Assembly (NCBI GenBank): GCA_009602725.1
Contig: WELB01000227.1
Span: 120,882-136,814 of the forward strand
Direction: 5' to 3'
Source: Spirogloea muscicola
Lineage: Eukaryota > Streptophyta > Zygnematophyceae > Spirogloeales > Spirogloeaceae
Length of the DNA stretch: 15,933 bases
A program made the position numbers and the translations under genes. A model generated the notes under the pieces. The model was not told where the DNA came from. It ran no database searches and worked only from the letters and a program-made list of their open reading frames with translations. The first letter of the stretch is position 1, and every line of letters starts with the position of its first letter. Shown here one piece after another: positions 1 to 8,876 of this stretch.

Positions 1-486
1 CCCCCCCCCCCCCCCGCTACCACCCAGCGCTCGCCCCCCCACGGGGCCGCCGTGCCCGTCGCCTTGCTCGCCCCGGCCTCGCGCCGCCGCTCGGGGCCTC
101 CTCACTGCCAGCCACTCGCCGACTCCCGCCGGAAGCGCGCGGCAGTCACGAGCAGGCTGAGAGGGCACTGCCGAGCGTGAGCTGGCCGGGACGGCACTGC
201 AGCTTGAGAGGGCACGAGGACGAAGCCAGTGGGACTGGGAGCAGCTGTGCGCCGGCTGCCCGCTCCGACGAGAAAAGTCCCTTCTGGCAACACTCCGACG
301 GCCGGACGACGCGCGGAGCAGAGGTGACGGAGGCCAGCAAGCGAGCACCGAGCTCCTGCTTGAGCCCCGCCCACGCCGCCGCCACTCGCGCAACGCCGCA
401 CAGCGTGAGGATCTCGCTCCCTCACCATCTGCATTGCTCGTCCGCCCACTCCGACGTGCGTACTCGCGACAGGCTGACACGATGAT
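1..486. other. GC-rich stretch without a supported gene
   Basis: It begins with a run of 15 C and stays C- and CpG-rich. Frames are open on both strands only because stop codons are rare at this composition, and no frame shows a domain or a good exon boundary. It could be the promoter and 5' leader of the plus-strand gene that follows, but no TATA box or other core promoter element is evident. The leading C run may also mark a low-quality assembly edge. Confidence 0.4.
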
Positions 487-1452
487 ATGAGAGCTTGGTC
501 ACAGCTCTGGCGCGTCGCCCAGGTAGAGTCGGCCGAGGTGCTAGCACTCATGGCAGCCGTGCGTGACCTGCAGGCGCAGCTTCGCGCTGGCCCGAGGATG
601 GCAGCCGGCATCATTCTGGCGTACGAGTAGCCGGTATTGGGCGGCGAGATGCGCTGGCACGGAACGTACGACTCGGTGGCACTGCTGTCAGCTTGCGTTC
701 TGGCGGAGGGGTTGGGATGCCGTGACCAGCCTGCTGGCGCAGAGGCTGCATTGCTCAAAGCGACCTCGCACAGGCCGCTTGAGTATCAGCTGGAGCAGCT
801 TGCCGACACTGGCAAGCTGCCTGACCTGCGGAAGGTCCAGGAGTGCGACACAAAGACCGCGAGCTGTGTTTGGCAGGCGGCGACTGAAGCTCAGGCACTG
901 CAAGAGGACTATGATGGCGCCGAGCTGTTGACAGCCGAATTCATGGAAAGGGCCCACCATGTAATCGGTGAGGACGCATACAGCATGGAGCTTGAGGCAG
1001 CAAGTGACCCTTCTTGGTCTGGCCCGGTGTCGCCTCCGCTACTGGCCGCCTCCAACTTTGGATGCTCACCAAGTGCTTTCCAGGCGCCTCCATATGGATT
1101 CGACACATGCCACTCAGTCAGCAGCACAACGAGCACAACGCAAGGCTCGCCCTTGCTGTCGTCCATGGACGACGACGGCGCAAGCGTGGCAACAGCACGA
1201 CTGCTGGACTGGCCTGCGGACGACGCTGTATCTCAGCCGCCTTACATGACTGAGCCGCCTGCACGATGCGCCCCACTTTCGCAGGCAGCTATGACAGCCT
1301 CAGAAGCAGACGCTCTACCAGCTCTCAAGACAAAGTCCTTCCTGGAGGAGCGCAGAGCTGTTGCCCACCAGGATGCTGAGCAGAGCGCACTGGCAGCTTG
1401 CCAGCCCCAACAAGGAACAGCTGCGGGCTTCTTGCCACTGCCACAGATCTAG
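487..1452 (+). CDS. Candidate 5' coding exon(s), unknown protein, one in-frame TAG
   Basis: One frame runs from ATG 487 to the stop at 1450-1452, broken only by TAG at 628-630. The part before the TAG (MRAWSQLWRVAQVESAEVL...) looks helical. The part from 637 is rich in Ala, Glu, Gln and Leu up to about 970, then turns acidic and Ser/Thr/Pro-rich, as in transcription factor activation regions. The TAG could be the end of an intron: CAG|GTAGAG at 520-527 is a possible donor and GAGTAG at 625-630 a possible acceptor. I recognise no domain. Its strand and position, about 1.1 kb before the WRKY exons, allow it to be the WRKY N-terminus, but no splice chain was proven. It could equally be a separate gene, with a TGTAA polyadenylation-type signal at 1783-1787. 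Confidence 0.35.
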
Positions 1453-2565
1453 TTCGCGACTGTTCGCCAATGTCCACTGCAGCGAGTCTCACATGCTTGA
1501 CAGACGACCAGCAGCCAGTAAGCAGCCATAGGGTCGCGGATCATGCACCATCACTTGGTGACTGTCATTTCCAGCACCTCATGAGACTTACCTGTCAAGC
1601 GACACCTTCTGCCGAGCAGAAGAGGACATGCTACACCGAGCTCTGCAGCGATCAAGAATGCCACTCGCCTACACCTGTGCACTTTATATGCGGCACGCAT
1701 GAGGGTGACGGAATAAGGAGTGCCATTGAAGCGCGAGGCAGCACTTTGGAAAGGTAACATCTGCCACCAGCAAAGTTAGGGTTGTAACCTGGTAGAGACT
1801 GCGGATCCAGCTCCGCTGAGGGTGCTCTAGAATGCTTGAGCCTTTGCCTTTGTCTTTCCAAGGACATCGTGAGAGTGGTGAACCATGCACAAGTCACAGC
1901 ACCGGTTCTCATTATGCCCCTGTGTCCGAAGTGTTGCAGCGGCAGCTTTGATCACGGACTTGTCAAACCTCAAGGTGGCAACATAGCCCCAGCAGATGTC
2001 ATCCACGAGTGGCAGGTGAATTGTTATGCACCAATCTTCAATAGTGGAGCTTGCAAGCTATGAGCATTTCAGCTATCAGAATGCGTTTCCTTAGAGACAG
2101 ATGCCACCTTGTCACTGCAAGCCAAACATGTGCTGCAGCGTACGACAAGACTGCAACATATCATCAAAGGTCACCAGATACAAGGTCCAGTAGCTAGGAG
2201 AAGCCTAGTGACGCTTCATCTTACTTGTCTTGTACATTTACTCTCATTGCCAGGAGCTGACTATACTGTTACTATGCACTTATACAGATGCCGGACATCA
2301 AACAGCGCAGACTTGTCAGCGAGACCCAGAGGCAAGGTCAGGCCAGTCGTTTGAAGTCTACTGATGACAGACACTGGCTTCATAGCTGGCTTTGAAGTTG
2401 CAGGCAGGACAGACGCAGATGTGCAGAAGCAGAGCCTGCACAACTAATGAGCAGCGCTCTCTGCTCCAAAAGTTTTGAGTCTCACAGCAAAGCGCTGCTG
2501 GTCAAATGGCAGTCCCTTTTTCAAATCAATCCCGTTCATGAACGGCGGGTCCTTGCCATCTGCAG
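1453..2565. other. Unresolved stretch, probably introns and small exons
   Basis: Only short frames are present. The frame ending at 1757 carries a fair donor (AAAG|GTAACA at 1750-1759), and TGTAA occurs at 1783-1787. A short frame at about 1914-2063 contains CPKCC but matches nothing I know. The stretch is less GC-rich than 1-1450, as expected for introns or an intergenic spacer. No RNA gene or repeat was seen. Confidence 0.35.
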
Positions 2566-4382
2566 GAGGATGCGGGACTTCTTCGGCGTCGTCAGAAGGT
2601 CCACAGCACTACGTTCCTGATTTCAATCTGATCCAGCGAGTTAGCTTGCCAAATGAAGATAATCAAATGAAAAGGTTTGCCCCGGTTTGACCTGCAATTT
2701 GACAGAGTACTTGCTTATATTTGCTGGATTTAGCTGGACTCCATGAAGCCTCTGCATCTAAATAGGGAAAACAGGGCACTGTGATTGCAATAAAGTGGCA
2801 AACTTCCAACTGAGTGCATTTCTTGTAGCTAAAGAGGCATAGCTATCTGCTAATCCACTCTGAGAATACAAAGAGATGAGCCTCTCTTACTTGTCTTTCA
2901 CTGCGGCAAGCTTGTGATGATGACAAAGCATGACGCCCATTGAGCACTGACGACTACTGTGACTGCTCACCACATGGCATCTCCGCTGTTTGACATGTGC
3001 TCAGACATGAAAAGAAGAAGATGCAGAAAAGAAGAGTACGGCGTCCCAAGAATGAGTTTAGATTACCGCTTGACCACAATATCATACCTGAAGATGGCTA
3101 TAGGTGGCGGAAGTACGGCCAGAAGAGTGTCAAAGGCAGCGACTTCCCAAGGTCAGTCAGAGTTTTGACCCATGGCTAAACGCTGTCACGTGTGTAACTC
3201 TAGAAGACCTCCCTGCACACTTTGTTATTTTCTGCCCAATGCAGGAGCACAAGCAGAGGGCAAGCAAAGCAGTCAGTCCTCTAATCAGCGCATGATTCTC
3301 CTCAGCTTGCATCATGTAAAACGACGGGTAGAAGACCCCCATCTTTTTTCCCAATGTTACTATGGTGTGCACAAAGTGTCTTGCTCTGTTGCTTGGTTGT
3401 GTGCCTATGGTGCTTGAAGGACGGGCATCTATTCACTGGGTCAACCAACGGCACAAAGGCAGCCTCTAAACGTCAATCTCTCTGCACTCGACAGATGCTA
3501 TTACAAATGTTGTGAGATCAGCCCACATGTTTGCAATGTGAGAAAGAAGGTGGAGAGAGATCGTTCAGACCCAGACTTTGTCCTTGTCACCTATAAGGGC
3601 CAGCACCTTCACGAGCTGCCAGGTATTGCAGATAGTCGCGTAATGTGATGCACAGTACTTCTTATTGTCCCAGACCCTCCAATCTTGCATCAGCTTGCAG
3701 TCCCAAAGTCTCTTCAGCTCATGATAGGGCAGCTTCAGTTCAGCAGGCATGTGCCACGAGTATATCCAAGCTTTTAGGATTTACAGAAGGGGCACTGGCG
3801 ACTATACTCCCCTGTATTGCGTTCTTAGAGTGCAATTTAAAATGTGGCCAATGTTGGCCTACTCTCTTCTGCTGCAGCGCTTGTGTGCTACTGGCTTGCT
3901 CACGGACAGATTGAACTGCATAGCTTATGCTGATGCAACGCTGTTGCATGCTGCCAGGTATTGTGCAGAATCTCAGGGTCCAGACACTTCCAAATAGGTC
4001 ACTGATAAGCAAACGCGAAGCCCATCCAGCACCTGCTCTGGCAAAGAGGCAGCTTGAAGGAAGGGACAGCATTGAACCAGGGCAAACAGGGGCTGGCTTG
4101 CAGTCTTGGTCTCCCCATCATCTCGGACCAACTTATTCTGGGAATCACTTATCGGAGGGCCCTCCCGACACGTCTACTGATGACATCTCGCCAAAAGCCC
4201 TTGAGCTACCTTCTGCAGAAGCACTGAAGGGAACGGCACAAGGACAGGGTAGGCCTTGTGGACAGGGTAGGCCTTATGGCTCTCAAGGCAGTCTGGGCCG
4301 CTTTAGACAGAAGAAGGTGACTGTCTCTTTCGGTCACCATTGGGGACATCAAAAGGGCTGCGCAACAAGATGTGTGGCCTAA
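2566..4382 (+). CDS. WRKY transcription factor, multi-exon (core 3005-3151 joined to 3495-3622)
   Basis: This encodes a nuclear DNA-binding protein of the WRKY family, which binds W-box (TTGAC) elements. Exon 3005-3151 encodes a basic stretch ([13 protein letters not shown], a likely nuclear localisation signal) and [15 protein letters not shown], the full WRKYGQK heptad. It stops at CCA AG|GTCAGT inside the Arg codon of DFPR, the classic phase-2 intron position of plant WRKY genes. Exon 3495-3622 starts after CTCGACAG and restores that Arg, then gives CYYKC, a second Cys and GQHLH. The zinc ligands are therefore C-X7-C-X23-H-X-H. Two outer exons are provisional. 2566-2674 is phase-compatible with 3005 (AG|A, Arg) but has a weak donor, GTTTGC. 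4030-4382 (or from 3958) fits the phase-1 junction after 3622, reads [18 protein letters not shown] and ends at TAA. The domain call is very secure; the outer exons and start codon are not. Confidence 0.9.
3005..3151 (+). other. WRKY exon A: NLS-like basic region and WRKYGQK strands
   Basis: The reading frame is closed upstream by TGA at 2991-2993, so this exon must begin after that. TGCTCAG| ending at 3004 is the best acceptor; ATGCAG| ending at 3026 is the alternative. The peptide runs from HEKKKMQ through [16 protein letters not shown] to DFP plus two bases of Arg. The 3' end at AG|GTCAGT is supported by the position of the intron in the domain. Confidence 0.88.
3152..3494 (+). other. Conserved-position phase-2 intron of the WRKY domain
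   Basis: The donor is GTCAGT at 3152-3157 and the acceptor ACAG ends at 3494, giving 343 nt. It interrupts the Arg codon of the Pro-Arg pair before the zinc-binding half. Land-plant WRKY genes of several groups have an intron at exactly this codon and phase. Frames inside it have no family resemblance and are treated as noise. Confidence 0.9.
3495..3622 (+). other. WRKY exon B: zinc-binding half of the domain
   Basis: It has 128 nt, starts with the third base of the split Arg codon and ends at CCA G|GTATTG (phase 1). The peptide goes from [13 protein letters not shown] through NVRKKVERD to [12 protein letters not shown], which lines up with the canonical YYRC..C..VRK.VER..DP..V.TTY.G.H.H..P. 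No initiator Met is needed because it is an internal exon. It is easily missed because the split frame is short. Confidence 0.93.
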
Positions 4383-4474
4383 TTGCTTCTGAACTTCGAG
4401 TAAAGGTGCACGGCTGCAGGAGGAAGGCAACAACAGCTGGAGGCTCTGCAACAGTGAGAGCACGGTGGCGCTAT

Positions 4475-4504
4475 CTTTGTTCTGCGTTTCAGCGCAGAAC
4501 AAAG
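4475..4504 (+). promoter_or_regulatory. Perfect 12-bp hairpin downstream of the WRKY stop
   Basis: CTTTGTTCTGCG at 4475-4486 pairs exactly with CGCAGAACAAAG at 4493-4504 around a 6-nt loop. It begins 93 nt after the TAA at 4380-4382, so it would lie in the 3' UTR if the gene model holds. The pairing is certain, but a regulatory role is only inferred. Confidence 0.5.
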
Positions 4505-5704
4505 ACCTCAGGACATTTCATCTTACTCCACTGCTTAGCAAACATCTCCCATTCCCACCTAGTATAAGTACCTGCTCCAGATTAGTTACGGCTAGCACCT
4601 GCAGCAACGTTTCACCGAGTGCTAGAGGCACGACTCGACGATTATGACCCCTGCAAAGTTCTTAAGTACGAACTTTCTTGGGGCCCATTATCATTAGGTG
4701 AGCAGCTTAGGTTAGGCCTTGATGGCACAAGTACTGTAGATGTTGCAGGTGCTCGTTGCCTTCGTCGTTGATGCCCTCAGGTCTCTCAATCAAGATCCCT
4801 GTCTTTCAATTGCCTGAGGTGCAAGTTTGATATGGCTTCTTGTAGACTTGTGCTAGTGCTTGTGCACAAGAGGTGGAGCTGTGATGCTTCCACCAGCCAT
4901 TACAGCCTGACTCTGAGCCTATTTTACTAACATGAGCGAACTTATTAGCCTACTTCTGCATCCTAAGTCTAGTACGGGGCCAGAGGGCTATCGCTGCCTG
5001 CTTCGATCAGGTCCAGGTCTATAATGTATTCATTGAAGGCTGCGACTGAGTTGCTCTTATCAGCAGTGCACATCAGCTTCGCCATTGCTAACTTGTCTCA
5101 AGAGGCCACAGAGCAAACACAGACCTAGACACACTCTGTTATTAACAGTTTGAGAGATTTGCAGCACAGGAGTGACGGCTGATAGTTGTGAAGGTCGTCT
5201 GGTAGACCTTTTAGTAGTCAGAAGTTCCACGTGAAGAGGCTAAGGACAAATCGGACGCCTTGAAGCAATGTGTTACCCATCTACATCTGGCACGTTGAGG
5301 ATGAGAAGATGCCACGATCTGAATGTTCCTGCTTTTACTTTTTCCACTAACATGGTCGTAAGATTTGGTGATGTGGCCTGGACGTAAGCGGCACCCGGAA
5401 AAGGAAAAACATCTTGGCTTGCCAAACTTGAGAGCTCGTTACCCCCATGTTCACATGCTGAGCTCATGCTATCCGTCAAGGAGGATAATATTATGGTCGG
5501 TCTGGTTTAACGAGTCGCAACCAGCAGCTCTGTCCTTCGAACTCCTGACTGGTAAGGAACTGTGCGATCCTGCAACTCTCCTGGAAGCGTCATGTTTCTT
5601 TCATTCTGCAAGACGAGACTATCATTCTGGCCTCCCGTTCTTGTCAACCCACTTTAATGGATGCTCTCCCAGCTGGCCGACTACGAGTTGCAGGCCCTTT
5701 GATT
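4505..5704. other. 1.2-kb spacer with no supported gene
   Basis: From 4650 to 5270 there is no open frame of note. A 117-codon frame at 5365-5718 has no recognisable domain and runs into a LINE 3' tail, so I do not call it. I saw no tRNA, tandem repeat or mobile-element end here. Confidence 0.5.
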
Positions 5705-5757
5705 ACCATTCTTTTTAGGCTGGCTTTGCCAGCTCCTCTTCCCTATGGGCGAGAACA
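5705..5757 (+). mobile_element. LINE 3'-tail fragment
   Basis: GCTGGC-TTT-GCCAGC (5720-5734) is followed by CTCTTCCCTATGGGCGAGAACA, close to the tail consensus CCTATTCTCAATGGGCGAGCAC seen in the other copies. There is no coding sequence, so this is a severely 5'-truncated copy. Confidence 0.7.
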
Positions 5758-5865
5758 TTCTTTCTTGCAAGAATACGGGATTAGGTGTTATACGCTAGAC
5801 GAATCGCAACACTCTCTTTCTTTTCTTCTTTGGCTCCCCAATACTGCTTCAGGGTCTCGGCAGAG

Positions 5866-6412
5866 TGCCGCTTTTCCGGCTCCTTCGGACCTTGTCCGTT
5901 AGTTTGGGCTGGCCTTCGAACCTTTGTCAGTTCTTTCCAGGAGCCTCGTCTGCTCCTGGACGTGGTACTGATTGACGCGTAAAGGCTGGCGAACCCACGT
6001 CGACCGTGTCTGGCTGGGCCACGTCCAGCGCGGAGTGCAAGAAGAAGCGGCACTACCAGGACCATCCCCGAGGGGACCATCTTTATCCGTGTGCCATGGA
6101 TATCTACGGAGGCTACGGCGTAAAATGGTCCTCCCTGATCCAGCATCTGGCCCGGCTGGTTGATGCGCGTCGTCGAAGTCGGGGGGGCAGCTTGGGCCAC
6201 TCCAGCATTCCGCAGGCCTTAGTTGCAGATTATAGAATGCGGCTCTCACTTAGTTTGCAGCGCTCGCAAGCATTGGCTCTTCATCGACGTGCAGGGCTCG
6301 CTTTGAGTCAGGCCTCCGGCTTTCGTCAGGGCGACGTCTTTCCGCCGGCTAGCTACTCAGACTTGCAACTCCTGACTAGAGGGTTACTAAGCGTTCCCTG
6401 GCTGATGTCTTA
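5866..6412 (+). pseudogene. LINE reverse transcriptase C-terminal fragment (endonuclease region), broken
   Basis: 5938-5980 reads EPRLLLDVVLIDA and stops, matching the endonuclease core GPRLLLDVVTTDA of the 8127-8876 copy. After a frameshift, 6040-6412 reads KKRHYQDHPRGD, then AMDIYGGYGVKWSSLIQHLA, DYRMRLSLSLQRSQ and finally ASYSDLQLLTRGL. These match in order KEIKYADHP, AIDIHGALGARWLELLNQLA, YRMRLAVSLQRS and SLSDLRLLSRGY of the longer copy. The usual TAC-TGA end has become TTACTAAGC, so the frame runs on to the TAG at 6411-6413. A piece of LINE tail (about 5866-5915, ending at GGGCTGGCC) lies in front. It is decayed and not expected to be functional. Confidence 0.85.
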
Positions 6413-6503
6413 GTCCTAGTCCTTCGTACTCCGGCTCCTTCAGACCTTGTCCATTCCTTTGGGCTGGCCTTTCCCAGCCACCAGTCAATCTGGCCGCGCT
6501 TCC
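6387..6503 (+). repeat. LINE 3'-tail repeat, variant with CCAGTCAATCTGGCCGCGC
   Basis: It contains CGTTCCCTGGCTGATGTCTT, a CCTTGTCCATTC block, the hairpin GGGCTGGCCTTTCCCAGCC (6461-6479) and then ACCAGTCAATCTGGCCGCGC. It is almost identical to 9556-9667, and the hairpin plus downstream part recurs at 14340-14405 and 7065-7105. Confidence 0.85.
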
Positions 6504-6666
6504 TTTCGTGGCGGCGCTCCGGCTCCCCAAGCTTGTCGGTTTTGTTTGTGCTCACCCGTGGGTACTGATGTCACCTTAGGCACCTTGGTTTCTTATTCCG
6601 TATTATGTAGCCCTGTTTAGTTGGCCCTAGACTCTGCCTGAACAATGTCGGCTTGAATTAGGAAAA

Positions 6667-6724
6667 GCTCGCCCATAGAAGAGAGGGGCTGGCAGAAGCC
6701 AGCCAAAAAAGAATGGACAAATGG
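6667..6724 (-). mobile_element. LINE 3'-tail fragment, minus strand
   Basis: Read on the minus strand it gives TTGTCCATTCTTTTTTGGCTGG, a hairpin with CCAGCC, then CTCTTCTATGGGCGAGC. This is the standard tail, with no coding part attached. Confidence 0.8.
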
Positions 6725-6840
6725 CTTGAATTGGCCTCCATTTCTTTTCATGCGCCCCGCGCGCCTTCTCTCTTTTCGGGCTGGCTTTTCACAGCCCTTG
6801 CCCCCATTTTCCCAGCGACCAATTAATCTGGCCGCGCTTG
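6725..6840 (+). mobile_element. LINE tail fragments, plus strand
   Basis: 6729-6765 (GAATTGGCCTCC...CATGCGC..CGCGCGCCTTC) is paralogous to 10009-10050 inside the 9890-10210 copy. It is followed by the hairpin GGGCTGGCTTTTCACAGCCC (6778-6797) and a decayed CCAATTAATCTGGCCGCGC segment. Confidence 0.75.
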
Positions 6841-6859
6841 CTTTTGTAGTGTAGTCCTT

Positions 6860-7055
6860 TCTCGGCTGGCTGGCTGTTCCAGCCCCTATCCTCAGGGCTG
6901 CTTAGCAGGGGTTACTGAGTGATCCGTAGTTGCTTTGTTTCTTTGTGTGCTTGTTTTTCTTAGCGCTTCCCCTGGACCCCTTCTCGTCCTTTGTTGATTC
7001 TCTTTTGGGCTGGCATATCCAGCCCCTATTCTCAATGGGCGAACACTCCATTTCT
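6860..7055 (+). mobile_element. Two abutting LINE tails, plus strand
   Basis: 6862-6895 has a hairpin (GGCTGGCTGTTCCAGCC) and CCTATCCTCAGGG. Directly attached at 6897 is GGCTGCTTAGCAGGGGTTAC-TGA, the LLSRGY-stop end of another copy. Its 3' UTR follows (TTTGTTTCTTTGTGTGCTTG, TTAGCGCTTCCCCTGG), then the hairpin GGGCTGGCATATCCAGCCC (7006-7024) and CTATTCTCAATGGGCGAACAC. Confidence 0.8.
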
Positions 7056-7170
7056 GCTAGCTTTTCCCAGCCACCAGTCAATCTGGCCGCGCTTACTTTC
7101 TTGTTTCGGCACTTCTATCTTTGGCTTCTATCTTTGCCAGCCCCTCTTCTACCGACTCTTCCCCTTCCAA
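7056..7170 (+). mobile_element. Decayed LINE tail fragments
   Basis: 7064-7105 repeats CCCAGCCACCAGTCAATCTG and GCCGCGCTT. 7125-7165 has a degraded hairpin half (GGCTTCTATCTTTGCCAGCC). No coding capacity is seen. Confidence 0.6.
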
Positions 7171-7291
7171 GTGGATCTGAGGAGCATCCGCGACTCAGCC
7201 ATCAGCTCTTTCCAGCATCATGCCTCCGACCGCTGGGGCGGATGGCTGCATCCACACCCGGCGCGCCGACCTCGTCGCCAGCGCGTTCCGG

Positions 7292-7820
7292 GAAGAAAGT
7301 GCTCGCCCATTGAGAATAGGGGCTGGAACAACCAGCCCGAAAAAGAATGAACAGAGTACGAGAAGGGGGCCAGGGGAAGCGCTAAGTAACAGAAACAAAG
7401 CTGCTACGAGACACTCAGTAACCCCTGCTAAGCAGCCGCAGATCAGAGATGCTGGGCTCCTGGAAGTGGGTCCCTCCGGAAGAAAAAACAAAGCAGCTAC
7501 TAACCACTCAGTAACCCCTGCTAAGCAGGCGCAGGTCGGAGAGGCTATGCTCCTGGAAGTATGTCCCCTGGCCAGAGCCAGAGGCAGCAGCAAGGGCTCG
7601 GCCAGCACGCAGGTGCAGCGCACGGGCCATGGACCTCTGGAGCGAGACGGCCAGGCGCATGCGATACACCTGGGCCAACGACCCGGCGGCGGGGAAGTCC
7701 ACCGGCTCCCCATGGAAGCGGCGGGCAACGGCGTGACGAGCAAGTTGGTGGAGCAGTTCGAGCCACCGAGCACCCAACGCCCCATGGGTGTCGATAGCCA
7801 GAGGGAAGAACGCGTCGGCT
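7292..7820 (-). pseudogene. 5'-truncated LINE C-terminus, minus strand, nested insertion
   Basis: From about 7820 down to the stop at 7508-7510 the minus strand reads ADAFFPLAIDTHGALGARWL, then LHQLARHAVARRF, PAAGSLAQVYRMRLAVSLQR and SLSDLRLLSRGY. It is very close to the plus-strand copy at 8576-8876. A second, partial copy of the end (SLSD..LLSRGY region, 7415-7476) follows as a short tandem duplication. Then come the 3' UTR, the hairpin GGGCTGGTTGTTCCAGCCCC (7319-7338) and AATGGGCGAGCAC. The 5' cut within the domain is typical of LINE truncation during insertion. Confidence 0.85.
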
Positions 7821-7965
7821 GGAGTAGCTGCTTTGTTTTTTCTTGTGTGCTTGTCATTTCTGCTGCTTCGCCTTAGGGCTTCGCCTGGCTTCCCCCCCCC
7901 TCTTCTTGTACTCTGTTCATTCTTTTTTGGGCTGGCTGTTCCAGCCCATATTCTCAATGGGCGAG
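7821..7965 (+). mobile_element. LINE 3' tail, plus strand, right partner of the nested pair
   Basis: AGTAGCTGCTTTG, TTGTGTGCTTG and a pyrimidine block lead to the hairpin GGGCTGGCTGTTCCAGCCC (7929-7947) and ATATTCTCAATGGGCGAGCC. It faces away from the minus-strand copy on its left, so the pair ends in inverted tails at both edges. Confidence 0.8.
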
Positions 7966-8126
7966 CCCTTCTTCCGGGGGGCCTCGGCTCATCGCCGACG
8001 TTGTCACGACTGACTGCTTTGTTTTCCAGCAGCGCCAAACGCTCGTCGGAGGAGGCGGGCTACCCAGTAAGCCAAGCGGCGGGCGCAAAGGAACGGAAAT
8101 ACTCGGACCACCCGGTGGGAGACGTG

Positions 8127-8876
8127 TTTCGCACTGCCGTCCACCGGCTCCTGGGGCTGCCGCCTCCATGCCTCCAGGGCGTGCGTCAATGCCAGTGTGG
8201 CGAGCGAGGGGCCAAGCCTGGCGAGCTGGCTGCTCACGTCCTGCGCTGTTCCCATGGCGGCGAGAGGACGGCGGCCCACGACCGCCTCCGGGACGCGATG
8301 CACAGCATCCTGGTGGAGGCTGGCTTCGCGGTGGCAGCGGAGCACTCCGGCGTCATGCCGCTCCAGGCCAGGGCCGACGGTCTCCACGCTCGTCGCGTCG
8401 ACCTGGTGGCCACCCCACAGGCCGGCGGGCCACGTCTGCTTCTGGATGTGGTGACTACCGACGCATTTGACCGCTCCCACCCAGCCCAGTCTGCCACCAA
8501 GGCTGGGTATGCCTGGACCCGCGCCGCTCGGGCAAAAGAGATCAAGTACGCCGACCATCCACCGGAAGACGAGTTCTTCCCGTTGGCAATTGACATCCAT
8601 GGGGCACTGGGCGCTCGGTGGCTTGAGCTACTTAACCAGCTCGCCCGCCACGCAATCGCCCGTCGCTTCCATGGTGAACCGGTAGACTTTCCTGCAGCCG
8701 GGTCGCTGGCGCAAGTGTATCGCATGCGCTTGGCCGTCTCGCTGCAGAGGTCCATGGCCCGTGCGCTGCACCTTCATGCCGGGAGAGCCCTCGCTGCTGC
8801 CTCTGGCTCTGTCCAGGGGACCCACTTCCAGGACCCTAGCCTCTCTGATTTGCGGCTGCTTAGCAGGGGTTACTGA
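8127..8876 (+). pseudogene. LINE C-terminal half: RT end, Cys-His finger, restriction-like endonuclease
   Basis: This is the most complete LINE fragment. It opens with VFRTAVHRLLGLPPPC, the usual end of a non-LTR reverse transcriptase. A finger CQCG...H...C follows (Cys codons 8190 and 8196, His 8235, Cys 8247; C-X-C-X12-H-X3-C), then HDRLRDAMHSILVEAGF. The endonuclease core is RRVDLVA (about 8391) with LLLDVVTTDA (about 8442), the PD-(D/E)XK pattern of enzymes that nick target DNA to prime reverse transcription. The end module is AIDIHGALGARWLELLNQLA ... YRMRLAVSLQRS ... SLSDLRLLSRGY-stop. The frame is open throughout, but the catalytic RT is missing. The frame extends back to 7788 only through a translated LINE tail. 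An RT-finger-endonuclease order fits the early-branching LINE groups (R2-like) or the algal Dualen/RandI type; the clade is not settled. Confidence 0.88.

Larger units (their letters stand above)
7205..8130 (+). pseudogene. LINE endonuclease fragment split by a nested LINE pair
   Basis: 7217-7288 reads MPPTAGADGCIHTRRADLVA, matching MPLQARADGLHARRVDLVA of the longer copy, and breaks off after TTCCGGGAAGAAA. 7970-8130 resumes as GPRLIADVVTTDC and, after a frameshift, AGYPVSQAAGAKERKYSDHP, matching the next residues of the family. The DNA between (about 7296-7965) is two LINE tails pointing outwards. The most economical reading is one older copy interrupted by a later insertion. The motif TTCCGGG on both sides (7287-7293 and 7971-7977) may be a target-site duplication. 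Confidence 0.7.

Noticed and set aside
102-758. 218-codon minus-strand frame
   Set aside because: It lies opposite a more protein-like plus-strand frame in GC-rich DNA, has no domain and biased composition; treated as a shadow.
7788-8876. A single 362-codon gene starting at 7788
   Set aside because: The first 55 or so codons are a translated LINE 3' tail, and the next part is a fragment of another copy; only about 8127 onward belongs to one LINE protein segment.
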